Shown piece after piece: positions 16,505-24,462 of a stretch of DNA of 40,726 nt. Below the pieces are notes generated by a model. That model was not told the DNA's origin and searched no databases. It saw only the letters and a list, made by a program, of their open reading frames with translations. This DNA is from Cellvibrionaceae bacterium (GTDB taxonomy: Bacteria; Pseudomonadota; Gammaproteobacteria; Pseudomonadales; Cellvibrionaceae). The stretch covers positions 1 through 40,726 of the forward strand of contig JAGKXD010000030.1 in NCBI GenBank assembly GCA_021151525.1, given 5' to 3'. Position 1 is the stretch's first letter. Each line of letters opens with the position of its first letter. A program made the position numbers and the translations under genes.

Positions 16505-17293
16505 ATGCAATCACGTTCTATTAACCGCGCCGCGCAAATTTTTATTTTGCTCGCCACCTTCGTTCTTGCTGGCTTTGCCAGTGCAGAACCCAGCAAACAA
16601 GATATCAACCAAGCACTTAAAAATGGTGATATCGCAAAAGCAGAAACACTCATAAATGAAGTACTCAGCGCCCACCCACAGAGCGCTGAGGCCCATTTTA
16701 AATACGCGGAAATTTTGGCGGCCGAAGGCAAACTGGATGCCGCTCGCAAAGAGCTGTCCAGTGCAGAAAAGATTCGACCCTCGTTGAATTTTGCAACACC
16801 GGCTGCGGTGGAATCTCTCCAACACAAACTCAACCAAAGCAGCCAAAGCAGTAGCCACGGCACAAGCCCATTTATTTTCTGGGGTGTACTAGTGCTTATC
16901 GCAATTATTATCTTGGCTGTTGTGCGCGCATTGCGTCGCCCACAAATGCAGCCTAACTACGCCGCCTATCCGCAAAGCCCCAATGGCTATGCGCCACAAG
17001 GGCCTTATCAAAATAACGGATATGCACCGCAGGGCGGTGGATTAGGCTCAAATATAATGGGCGGCTTGGCAACGGGGGCGGCTGTTGGCGCGGGTGTCGT
17101 CGCGGGCGAAATGTTGATGCATAAAATTCTCGATGGCGACCAACCCAGCCACGATGCTTATACACGCAATCAACCCGCACCCAACAATTATGACGATATT
17201 AGCGGAAGCGATTTTGTCGATAACAGCAGCTCTTGGGATAACGGCAGTGATTTCTCGTCTGACAGCAGCGATTCTGGCGGCGACTGGTCTTGA
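16505..17293 (+). CDS. Exported membrane protein with TPR-like repeat and Ser/Gly tail
   Basis: This 262-residue protein of unknown function has a signal peptide ending near residue 27. A tetratricopeptide-like helical pair at about 30-105 includes GDIAKAETLINEVLSAHPQSAEAHFKYAEILAAEGKLDAARKEL in its coding region. A membrane helix lies at about 119-140. A Pro/Tyr/Gln-rich stretch follows (YAPQG repeated at about 160-180), then the small-residue helix GGLATGAAVGAGVVAGEMLMHKIL, and a tail of Ser/Asp/Gly ending in GGDWS. The tail resembles that of TPM-domain and related membrane proteins. AGGAG precedes the ATG. Its stop codon overlaps the TTG start of the next gene. Confidence 0.7.
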   Translation: MQSRSINRAAQIFILLATFVLAGFASAEPSKQDINQALKNGDIAKAETLINEVLSAHPQSAEAHFKYAEILAAEGKLDAARKELSSAEKIRPSLNFATPAAVESLQHKLNQSSQSSSHGTSPFIFWGVLVLIAIIILAVVRALRRPQMQPNYAAYPQSPNGYAPQGPYQNNGYAPQGGGLGSNIMGGLATGAAVGAGVVAGEMLMHKILDGDQPSHDAYTRNQPAPNNYDDISGSDFVDNSSSWDNGSDFSSDSSDSGGDWS

Positions 17294-18036
17294 TTGAAAT
17301 CGCCCCCCCAAATTTTCTACATTCTTCAACCATAGCATCAGCACCGCCAACCGGTGTTGATCTATGGTTACTCGATTTAACCCTCTTCGCTGGCAAAGCT
17401 CACTCTGATTTTGCATCTTTGGTTAGCGCAGAAGAAATAATTCGCGCGCAACAATTTAAAATTAATGCCTCTCATTTTCTCGCCACTCGCGCACTTATAC
17501 GCGCAAGCCTTTCGCGTTATAGCGGGATAGCCGTGCAAGATTTGGAATTCACACGCGGGCATCACGGTAAGCCTTTTTTAACCAATGCACCCTCGCCGCT
17601 TTATTTTAATTTATCTCACGGCGGCAATATGGCTGTACTTGCGGTAACTAACCAAGGTGAAGTCGGTGTAGATATAGAAACACTCAGCGAGCGCGATTAT
17701 TTAAAAATTGCCAAGCGCTATTTTCATGAGAGCGAAGTGCATGCATTGCACCAAACCTTTGGAATAGATCGAGACATTTTGTTTTATAAACTGTGGACAC
17801 TCAAAGAAGCTTTTTTTAAAGCCACAGGCGGAGGAATTTCAACGGGGCTAGCTAAAATTGCCTTTTGTTTTGAGCAGCAAAACATTATTGCAAACTTAGA
17901 CCCTGCACTTGAACCAGAAGAAAATTATTGGCACTTCCATCAGGAGTTTATCGCCAAAGATAAGCTTGTTGCGCTGGCATTAAATTCGCCGCAACCCGTT
18001 CAATATCAGTGGATCAATGGTATGTCGCTGTTTTGA
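17290..18036 (+). CDS. 4'-phosphopantetheinyl transferase, Sfp/AcpT type
   Basis: This enzyme moves the phosphopantetheine arm of CoA onto a serine of acyl or peptidyl carrier proteins. The 248 residues carry the superfamily motifs: FNLSHGG (106-112), the Mg-binding GVDIE (126-130) and WTLKEAFFK (169-177). Length fits the Sfp rather than the short AcpS class. No ATG or GTG lies near the expected N-terminus. A TTG at 17290 overlaps the upstream TGA (TTGA), which suggests translation by re-initiation and low output. No polyketide or non-ribosomal peptide genes are in view, so the carrier partner is unknown. Confidence 0.88.
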   Translation: MIEIAPPNFLHSSTIASAPPTGVDLWLLDLTLFAGKAHSDFASLVSAEEIIRAQQFKINASHFLATRALIRASLSRYSGIAVQDLEFTRGHHGKPFLTNAPSPLYFNLSHGGNMAVLAVTNQGEVGVDIETLSERDYLKIAKRYFHESEVHALHQTFGIDRDILFYKLWTLKEAFFKATGGGISTGLAKIAFCFEQQNIIANLDPALEPEENYWHFHQEFIAKDKLVALALNSPQPVQYQWINGMSLF

Positions 18037-18180
18037 ATAAGCCGCTTGAGCCTAAGGCAAAATCGGGGCGCGCCAGCTCAGCAATTTTTAATTGGCGCAG
18101 AGTTTTACTTGACTATGAAGCTTCCACTGCTAGGATTGCCGCCGTGATCCACTCCCACTCTTTACGATAAGAATTCCACC

Positions 18181-19149
18181 ATGTTGCCATTTCATCAGGT
18201 TGTAAAAGACGATTTTTCCGCAGTCAACGAGCTCATCATCAAGCAATTGCATTCCGATGTCGGATTGGTGGAAAACATCGGCCATTATTTGGTTGAAGCG
18301 GGCGGCAAGCGCTTGCGTCCCCTAATGGTATTGCTCACAGCCAACGCCCTTGGCTATGCCGATGCAAAAAAAGAGCACCTGGATTTAGCGGCCATTATCG
18401 AATTCATTCATACCGCCACCTTGTTACACGATGATGTGGTGGATATGTCCAGCCTGCGCCGTGGTCGCCCTACGGCGAACGCGCAATGGGGTAATGCCCC
18501 AAGTGTGTTAGTGGGCGATTTCCTCTATTCGCGCGCGTTCCAAATGATGGTTCAAATCGGCAGCATGGAGGTTATGGCGATTCTAGCCAACACCACCAAT
18601 GTGATCTCTGAGGGCGAAGTTCAACAGCTGGTCAACGCCAAGAATCCCGATGTTAGCGAAGACAATTATTATCAAGTTATCGACAAAAAAACCGCCATTC
18701 TGTTTGCGGCTGCCTGCGAAGTCGCTGCGGTTTTATCTGGCGCAAGCGACGAACAACGCAGCGCCCTGCAAAGCTATGGCCGCAAAGTTGGCGTCGCATT
18801 CCAATTGGTAGATGATGCCTTGGATTACACCGGCGATGCCGCCACCCTCGGCAAAAACGTGGGCGATGATTTGGCCGAAGGCAAACCTACGCTACCGCTG
18901 ATTTACGCTATGCGCACAGGCACACCCGAACAATCAGCGATTATTGCCAATGCCATTCGCAATGGCGACGCCAGCCAGCTGAGCGCTATTTTAGACATAG
19001 TACAAGCTACAGGCGCTATGGATTACACCCTTGATGCCGCGCGAGCGCAGGTGCGCGAGGCGATTGCACAGTTGCAGTCCCTACCAGATAACATTTACAC
19101 CCAAGCCATGCGCCAAGTCGCCGAATTTTCGTTGGCGCGCACCTACTAG
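18181..19149 (+). CDS. ispB: Octaprenyl-diphosphate synthase
   Basis: IspB extends farnesyl diphosphate with isopentenyl diphosphate to make the side chain of ubiquinone and menaquinone. The 322-residue trans-prenyltransferase has GGKRLRP (41-47), the first Asp-rich motif DDVVD (84-88) and the second DDALD (211-215), and matches E. coli IspB in length (323). Chain length (C40 or C45) cannot be fixed from sequence by eye. It is a single gene here; in many relatives it lies beside rplU-rpmA. It ends with its own terminator. Confidence 0.93.
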   Translation: MLPFHQVVKDDFSAVNELIIKQLHSDVGLVENIGHYLVEAGGKRLRPLMVLLTANALGYADAKKEHLDLAAIIEFIHTATLLHDDVVDMSSLRRGRPTANAQWGNAPSVLVGDFLYSRAFQMMVQIGSMEVMAILANTTNVISEGEVQQLVNAKNPDVSEDNYYQVIDKKTAILFAAACEVAAVLSGASDEQRSALQSYGRKVGVAFQLVDDALDYTGDAATLGKNVGDDLAEGKPTLPLIYAMRTGTPEQSAIIANAIRNGDASQLSAILDIVQATGAMDYTLDAARAQVREAIAQLQSLPDNIYTQAMRQVAEFSLARTY

Positions 19150-19170
19150 ACTCACACACCAAACCTCCCA

Positions 19171-19198
19171 AAAGGCCTCTCACTCGAGGCCTTTTTTA
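19171..19198 (+). terminator. Rho-independent terminator of ispB
   Basis: AAAGGCCTC (19171-19179) pairs with GAGGCCTTT (19186-19194), followed by more Ts. Confidence 0.9.
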
Positions 19199-19365
19199 TT
19201 GCCGCCCTAATTTCAAGCTGATCCTTTAAAGAGCCGCTTAACGCTTGCTTTATTGTTGATTTGACCAATACTTTAGCCACACAACAGCATCAAATAAGCC
19301 CGCTGGCTCTCCAACATACGTTAAAAACATAACTCACCACGCGCTTATTGACCGAAGGAAAACCA

Positions 19366-20220
19366 ATGAAAATTTTTACTTTTTCATGCTTAGCTCTTTT
19401 GCTTATCGTCACACCGCTCAGCTTTGCGGAAACCAAAACCCTCAAGGTAAATGACTCCAACGACCCTAATGGCCCTTATACCATCTCAATGATTCAGCTC
19501 GCGCTCGACCATATGGATAACAAATACACCCTGAAAGTAGGGCACGAAAATTTCACCCAAGCGCGCGCGAACGAGGAAGTAAAAACCGGCGGGCTGGATT
19601 TAATTTGGACAACCACCGGCAAAGACACGGAGGAAGAGCTGGAGCCTGTTCGCATTCCGTTATTCAAAGGACTACTTGGCTGCCGAATTTTTATTATCAA
19701 CAAAAACGATCAAGCCAAATTCGATAAAGTCCAAACCTTCGAAGATCTAAAAAAACTCAGCTACGGCCAAGGCAAAACCTGGGCGGATGGCAAAATTCTA
19801 GAAGCCAACGGCTTAAACGTTATCAAAACTTACAAGTACGACAACCTGTTCTACATGGTTGAAGGCGGCCGCTTTGACGCCTTTCCACGCGGCGTACACG
19901 AGCCTTTTGGCGAGCTAGAGAAGCGCCCCAAATTGGACTTGGCGGTAGAGAAACATATTTTGTTAATTTACAAAATGGATCTTTATTTATACACCAGCAA
20001 AAGCAACCGCAAACTCGCCAAGGAGCTTGAAGACGGCTTTAACAAAGCAATCGCTGACGGCAGTTTTGATAAGTTGTTTTACAGCTCACCGCAAGTTAAA
20101 GACATTATGGAAAAAGCCAATATGAAAAATCGCAAGGTTTTCTATTTGGATAATCCAACCCTCTCTAAAGAAACCCCCTTGGATCGTAAAGAACTGTGGG
20201 CTGATCCTAAAGACTTTTAA
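19366..20220 (+). CDS. Solute-binding-like periplasmic protein, copy 1
   Basis: This 284-residue protein has a signal peptide (1-21) and the two-lobed plan of the family 3 (amino-acid type) solute-binding proteins. Conserved with the next gene are VNDSxDPNGPY near the mature start, RIPLxKGLLGxRIFII, GQGKTWADxKILE, GGRFDAF and the C-terminal NPTLSKETPLDRKELW. The upstream TTG gives six extra residues, but AAGGA precedes the ATG at 19366. No ABC permease, ATPase, GGDEF or kinase domain is nearby, so it probably works alone or with a distant partner. Ligand unknown. Confidence 0.75.
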   Translation: MKIFTFSCLALLLIVTPLSFAETKTLKVNDSNDPNGPYTISMIQLALDHMDNKYTLKVGHENFTQARANEEVKTGGLDLIWTTTGKDTEEELEPVRIPLFKGLLGCRIFIINKNDQAKFDKVQTFEDLKKLSYGQGKTWADGKILEANGLNVIKTYKYDNLFYMVEGGRFDAFPRGVHEPFGELEKRPKLDLAVEKHILLIYKMDLYLYTSKSNRKLAKELEDGFNKAIADGSFDKLFYSSPQVKDIMEKANMKNRKVFYLDNPTLSKETPLDRKELWADPKDF

Positions 20221-20307
20221 GCGGAAGCCGACAATTCCGTCACCTGTAAGCACGACATTAGTCGCGAAGCGATGCTCACATATCGCTGCTAAAACAACTT
20301 TTACAGG

Positions 20308-20334
20308 GGCGATGGGTTTTACAATCCCATCGCC
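20308..20334 (+). other. Strong hairpin between the two solute-binding-like genes
   Basis: GGCGATGGG (20308-20316) pairs with CCCATCGCC (20326-20334). There is no T run, so intrinsic termination would be weak. It lies 88 bases after the first copy's stop. Confidence 0.5.
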
Positions 20335-20383
20335 TAGTTACCCAAATTCCCGCGCCCAAAAGCTGTAACGGGTTACCCCAAAT

Positions 20384-20409
20384 TTAATTAAATAAGATTA
20401 TTTAATTAA
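20384..20409. promoter_or_regulatory. 26-bp A+T inverted repeat upstream of copy 2
   Basis: TTAATTAAATAA and its exact complement TTATTTAATTAA are separated by GA. The repeat is 91 bases before the ATG of the second solute-binding-like gene and just upstream of a possible -10 (TATATT, 20423-20428). Its size and symmetry suit a repressor or activator site. A second, shorter symmetry (AGTGA, 7 bases, TCACT) covers 20416-20432. Confidence 0.5.
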
Positions 20410-20500
20410 GCCTGAAGTGAGCTATATTCACTAAACAACAGGCTCACTGAGCCCATAAAACACAACACCAATAAGAAATTTACGCTACCACGGAAAATCT

Positions 20501-21361
20501 ATGAATTACAAAAAACTAGCGCTTGCGTGCCTCTTGGCCGCCCTGAACACAAGCGCCCTCGCCCAAGAAAGCCTGATTCGTGTTAATGACTCCAGTGACC
20601 CCAATGGCCCCTACGCGGTTAAAATGATTCAACTGGCACTGAAACACATCGACAAAAAATACAAGCTCGTTGTCACCAAAGAACCTTATTCCCAAGTCAA
20701 AATCATGGAAGAGGTGACCAATGGCAAGCTTGAAGCCTTTTGGAACTCTTCAAATGCCGACAAAGAAAGCAATTTTACGCCTATAAGAATTCCACTCTAC
20801 AAAGGCTTACTCGGCAACCGTATTTTCATTATCCACAAAGACAACCAAAGCAAGTTCGACAATATAAAAACCTTGGAAGACCTTAAAAGCATCACCATAG
20901 GTCAAGGCAAAACTTGGGCTGACACCAAGATTTTAGAGAGCAATGGCCTCAAGGTTGTTAAAGCCAACAAATACGAAAGCCTATTTCTGATGGTGGACGG
21001 TGGGCGCTTTGATGCCTTTTCACGCGGTGTTCACGAACCTTTTGGTGAACTGGCCAACCACCCTAATCTCAAAGATCTTACGGTGGAGAAGCATTTGATG
21101 CTGGTTTACCGCATGCCTTTCTACCTGTTTGTCTCCAAAGAAAACAAAGCGCTGGCTAAAGATTTAGAAAATGGGCTCAATGCTGCCATTGCCGATGGTA
21201 GTTTTGATCAGGTGTTCTTCGCAGACCCCGCTGTTCAAGATGTAATGGCAAAAGCAGACATGAAGAACCGCCGCGCCATTTATTTAGACAACCCAACGCT
21301 CTCGAAAGAAACACCGCTTGACCGCAAAGAGCTTTGGTTTGACCCAAAGACCATCCCATAA
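20501..21361 (+). CDS. Solute-binding-like periplasmic protein, copy 2
   Basis: A 286-residue paralogue of the gene before it, in the same orientation and alike over its whole length, so the two probably arose by tandem duplication. The signal peptide ends near residue 21 (ALA before Gln). The conserved blocks are VNDSSDPNGPY, RIPLYKGLLGNRIF, GQGKTWAD, GGRFDAFSRGVHEPFGEL and NPTLSKETPLDRKELW. Its own upstream inverted repeat suggests separate control from copy 1. No transporter genes are near. A terminator follows at 21373. Ligand unknown; the family also includes sensor-type binding proteins. Confidence 0.75.
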   Translation: MNYKKLALACLLAALNTSALAQESLIRVNDSSDPNGPYAVKMIQLALKHIDKKYKLVVTKEPYSQVKIMEEVTNGKLEAFWNSSNADKESNFTPIRIPLYKGLLGNRIFIIHKDNQSKFDNIKTLEDLKSITIGQGKTWADTKILESNGLKVVKANKYESLFLMVDGGRFDAFSRGVHEPFGELANHPNLKDLTVEKHLMLVYRMPFYLFVSKENKALAKDLENGLNAAIADGSFDQVFFADPAVQDVMAKADMKNRRAIYLDNPTLSKETPLDRKELWFDPKTIP

Positions 21362-21372
21362 GACCCACCCCC

Positions 21373-21404
21373 AAGCCTGATCAATCTCCACGATCAGGCT
21401 TTTC
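21373..21404 (+). terminator. Rho-independent terminator after solute-binding-like copy 2
   Basis: AAGCCTGATC (21373-21382) pairs with GATCAGGCTT (21392-21401), followed by TTCT. It separates the binding-protein gene from fabA. Confidence 0.8.
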
Positions 21405-21419
21405 TAGCCAGACAAGTGC

Positions 21420-21447
21420 TGGACAAGCCAAGCACAGCGGGTAGAAT
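21420..21447 (+). promoter_or_regulatory. Sigma-70 promoter of fabA
   Basis: TGGACA at 21420-21425 and TAGAAT at 21442-21447 have a 16-base spacer. The start site would be about 50 bases before the fabA ATG. No FadR- or FabR-like operator was recognised. Confidence 0.7.
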
Positions 21448-21504
21448 GGCGGCCTTTTGTGCGGATTGCTGCCGCACTCGCCATTCAACTACCGAGTTAA
21501 TTCC

Positions 21505-22029
21505 ATGACCACTTTTGAACCTAAGAGCTCATACACCCGCGAAGATTTAATCGATTGCGGTAACGGCCTTTTGTTTGGCCCTGGCAATGCACAATTGCCC
21601 GTGCCCAACATGTTGATGCTTGACCGCGTTGTGCATATCAGCCAAACCGGTGGTGAATTCGGCAAGGGCGAAATTGTGGCTGAATTGGATATCAACCCAG
21701 ACTTGTGGTTCTTCGCCTGCCACTTCCCCGGCGATCCAGTAATGCCCGGCTGCTTGGGCCTCGACGCCATGTGGCAATTGGTTGGCTTCTTCTTGGGCTG
21801 GAAAGGCAATCCCGGTCGCGGCCGTGCTTTGGGCTGCGGCGAAGTGAAGTTCACTGGCCAAATCCTACCAACCGCTAAAAAAATCACTTATCACATCAAT
21901 TTAAAGCGTGTTATTGAGCGTAAACTCATTATGGGTATCGCCGATGGCCGCGTATCTTGCGATGGCAAAGACATTTATTTCGCGAGTGATTTGCGCGTCG
22001 GTTTGTTCCAAAATACCGACAGTTTCTAA
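21505..22029 (+). CDS. fabA: 3-hydroxydecanoyl-ACP dehydratase/isomerase FabA
   Basis: FabA dehydrates 3-hydroxydecanoyl-ACP and isomerises the trans-2 to the cis-3 decenoyl form, the branch point of anaerobic unsaturated fatty acid synthesis. The 174-residue protein has the active-site block ACHFPGDPVMPGCLGLDAMWQL with His73 and Asp87, equal to His70 and Asp84 in E. coli. An open frame extends 16 codons upstream, but the family start is MTTFEPKSSY at 21505. FabB, its partner, is 174 bases downstream on the same strand. Confidence 0.97.
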   Translation: MTTFEPKSSYTREDLIDCGNGLLFGPGNAQLPVPNMLMLDRVVHISQTGGEFGKGEIVAELDINPDLWFFACHFPGDPVMPGCLGLDAMWQLVGFFLGWKGNPGRGRALGCGEVKFTGQILPTAKKITYHINLKRVIERKLIMGIADGRVSCDGKDIYFASDLRVGLFQNTDSF

Positions 22030-22071
22030 TCCATCCCGCCCGAGCGAGATTGTGTTGCGCAGCTTTAACTG

Positions 22072-22080
22072 TGGCATAAT
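22072..22080 (+). promoter_or_regulatory. Candidate extended -10 promoter before fabB
   Basis: TGG directly followed by CATAAT fits an extended -10 element. It would give fabB a promoter separate from that of fabA. No well-spaced -35 was found. Confidence 0.35.
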
Positions 22081-22118
22081 CGCCGCCCAGCCATAACAGA
22101 CTCGGTCTCACGCTTAGG

Positions 22119-22144
22119 GGCGCGCTTACTTAACTAAGTGCGCC
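22119..22144 (+). other. Leader hairpin between fabA and fabB
   Basis: GGCGCGCTTA pairs with TAAGTGCGCC (one G-T pair) around a 6-base loop. It is 60 bases before the fabB ATG with no T run. It could slow or protect the fabB message. Confidence 0.45.
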
Positions 22145-22203
22145 AAACATCCAAAAGCTGCATGCTGCGGGCAGTAAAGAGTTGAAGATTAAAGAGGTAG
22201 CTT

Positions 22204-23415
22204 ATGAAACGTGTTGTTGTTACCGGTATGGGAATTGTTTCCTGCTTGGGCAATGATAAAACTGCCGTATTAGACGCTTTGCGTGCTGGCCGTTCTGGAA
22301 TCAAATTTCAAGAAACCTATAAAGAAATGGGTTTGCGCAGCCACGTTGCGGGCTCTATCGATATCGAATTATCTGAATTAATTGACCGTAAAGTTCTGCG
22401 TTTTATGGGCGATGCTGCGGCCTACGCTTACATCTCCATGCAACAAGCTATTGCCGATGCAGGCTTGAGCGAAGAACAAGTCTCTAACGAGCGCACCGGT
22501 ATCATCATGGGTTCAGGTGGTGCATCCTCTGAAAACTTGGTTGAGTCTGCTGATATTTTGCGCGAGAAAGGCGTTAAGCGTGTTGGCCCTTACCGTGTAA
22601 CCCAAACCATGGGCAGCACCACTTCAGCGTGCTTGGCAACTCCGTTCAAAATCAAAGGCGTTAACTACTCTATTTCTTCAGCTTGTGCCACCAGCGCACA
22701 CTGCATTGGCGTAGCACTTGAGCAAATCCAACTGGGTAAGCAAGACATCGTTTTCGCAGGCGGCGGTGAAGAAGAACATTGGACCTTGACTGCATTGTTC
22801 GATGCCATGGGCGCGCTCTCTACCAAATACAACGAAACTCCAGACCAAGCTTCGCGCGCATACGATGCAGAGCGCGATGGCTTTGTGATTGCAGGCGGCG
22901 GCGGTTGTTTGGTGATTGAAGAATACGAACACGCTAAAGCGCGCGGTGCAAAAATTTACGCTGAAATCGTGGGCTACGGCGCAACTTCAGACGGTTACGA
23001 TATGGTTGCTCCTTCTGGTGAAGGCGCAGTGCGTTGCATGAAGCAAGCGCTTGCCACTACCCAAGGCAGCATCGACTACATCAACTCGCACGGCACTTCT
23101 ACTCCAGTAGGCGATTTGGCAGAGCTGAAAGCGATTAAAGAAACTTTTGGCGACGCCATTCCACCCATCAGCTCAACCAAGTCGTTGACTGGCCACAGCT
23201 TGGGCGCAACCGGTGTGCAAGAGGCTATTTACAGCTTGTTGATGTTGGAAAATGATTTTATTTGCGCGTCGGCAAACATCACCACGCTAGATGCAGAAGC
23301 CCAAGGCATGCCGATTGTGTTGCAACGTCAGGACAACGTGAAACTGAATCGCGTTATGTCTAACAGCTTCGGCTTTGGCGGCACTAACGCGACCTTGGTG
23401 TTCCAGCGCGTTTAA
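22204..23415 (+). CDS. fabB: 3-oxoacyl-ACP synthase I (KAS I)
   Basis: FabB condenses malonyl-ACP with acyl-ACP and elongates the cis-3-decenoyl product of FabA, so it is needed for unsaturated fatty acids. The 403-residue protein contains the catalytic Cys161 in SSACATSAH, His296 in NSHGTSTPVGD, Lys326 and His331 in SLTGHSLGATG, all at the expected spacing. Length matches E. coli FabB (406). AGAGGT lies before the ATG. fabA and fabB are adjacent as in Pseudomonas, but the 174-base gap with its own promoter-like site suggests some separate control. Confidence 0.97.
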   Translation: MKRVVVTGMGIVSCLGNDKTAVLDALRAGRSGIKFQETYKEMGLRSHVAGSIDIELSELIDRKVLRFMGDAAAYAYISMQQAIADAGLSEEQVSNERTGIIMGSGGASSENLVESADILREKGVKRVGPYRVTQTMGSTTSACLATPFKIKGVNYSISSACATSAHCIGVALEQIQLGKQDIVFAGGGEEEHWTLTALFDAMGALSTKYNETPDQASRAYDAERDGFVIAGGGGCLVIEEYEHAKARGAKIYAEIVGYGATSDGYDMVAPSGEGAVRCMKQALATTQGSIDYINSHGTSTPVGDLAELKAIKETFGDAIPPISSTKSLTGHSLGATGVQEAIYSLLMLENDFICASANITTLDAEAQGMPIVLQRQDNVKLNRVMSNSFGFGGTNATLVFQRV

Positions 23416-23437
23416 TTGCCCACGAAGACGTAAACAG

Positions 23438-23471
23438 AAAAAAGCCGCGACCTACCATCGCGGCTTTTTTT
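23438..23471. terminator. Bidirectional terminator between fabB and copy 3
   Basis: AAAAAAGCCGCGA (23438-23450) pairs with TCGCGGCTTTTTT (23458-23470). The A/T flanks give a T run in both directions, so it can serve both convergent genes. Confidence 0.92.
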
Positions 23472-23476
23472 ATGGC

Positions 23477-24370
23477 TCAGAACGGCAAAACCTCATTGCC
23501 AGCGCACTGTTCTTTGGCCGTGATATAGGGCGATTTTATGCAGATAATTCGCCGCGAGCGTAAACCTAGCGCTGCCAAATCTCGCACAAAATAACGTTCA
23601 AACAAGCTGTCGAATTGGCCATTGTGCTGAATAATCTCAAAGCCGCGTTTGAAGCGTTCGGCAATGTCGGGGCGTTTGGCGCTCACATAAATAAAGACCG
23701 GAAACTCGTAGTGAATCAGTAGCGAGTTTTCAATCTGCAGGTTCGGAAACATGGCCTTTTTAGCGCGATAGATAGTGCTCACCTCATCCACCCCCAACGC
23801 AAGGCAATCCAACCGATTAGCCGCCAACATGGCAAATAAACCATCAAAACTGGGAGTTCCCACCAGCGTGAGCCGATTGAATTTGTAAATATCAAAATCC
23901 GGCCAAGAATCTACTTGGCCAATACGTACTCGCGTTAAGGATTCAATACTCTTAACTGCTCCCCAAGGCGCACCACTCTGTTGGTTTGTTATACACACCC
24001 GGTAACCGAGCAAACCATGCTGAATATCGACCGGAATTTTGATCACATTGGCATTGGCGATGGGCGTGCCGGGTGAGGTCCAGTGCACATTGAGCTGATC
24101 GCCCTCACTAATGAGCTGCGCCTGCCGCCGCGATGAGATAGCCGTTGAGTAAGATTGCAACTGATAGTCACCAAACTCGGGGCGAGTGACATCCAAGAGC
24201 AACTTATACAATTCAGCACGGTAAGTGTTTTTTGGCGCTTCTTCGGGCGGGAGATCCCCATGGATAATAACCATGGGCGCCGCAACCGACTGCCCGGCGG
24301 ACATAAGTGAGATGAGAAGTAATAAAACCAGCTCCCAAAGAGCGGCTTTAACGGCAAGACTGGGCACCAT
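23477..24370 (-). CDS. Solute-binding-like periplasmic protein, copy 3 (divergent)
   Basis: This 297-residue exported protein looks like a distant relative of the two binding-like proteins upstream of fabA. It has a long hydrophobic signal (about residues 8-31), then a two-lobed layout with VIKIPVDIQHGLLGYRVCI in place of RIPLxKGLLGxRIFI, VRIGQVDSWPD in place of GQGKTWAD, and NRLDCLALGVDEV in place of GGRFDAFxRGVHE. It lacks the NPTLSKETPLD tail and ends with several cysteines. A GTG two codons upstream is possible. It converges on fabB. The relation is judged from motif order and needs an alignment. Ligand and role are unknown. Confidence 0.65.
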   Translation of the reverse strand: MVPSLAVKAALWELVLLLLISLMSAGQSVAAPMVIIHGDLPPEEAPKNTYRAELYKLLLDVTRPEFGDYQLQSYSTAISSRRQAQLISEGDQLNVHWTSPGTPIANANVIKIPVDIQHGLLGYRVCITNQQSGAPWGAVKSIESLTRVRIGQVDSWPDFDIYKFNRLTLVGTPSFDGLFAMLAANRLDCLALGVDEVSTIYRAKKAMFPNLQIENSLLIHYEFPVFIYVSAKRPDIAERFKRGFEIIQHNGQFDSLFERYFVRDLAALGLRSRRIICIKSPYITAKEQCAGNEVLPF

Positions 24371-24462
24371 AAACACCGCTAAATTCGGCCAAATTCCTCA
24401 TAAACCCTAGCCGATTTTTAGGTCTTAGTGAAAGCTTATTTTCACATTGACCAGATGCTCAT

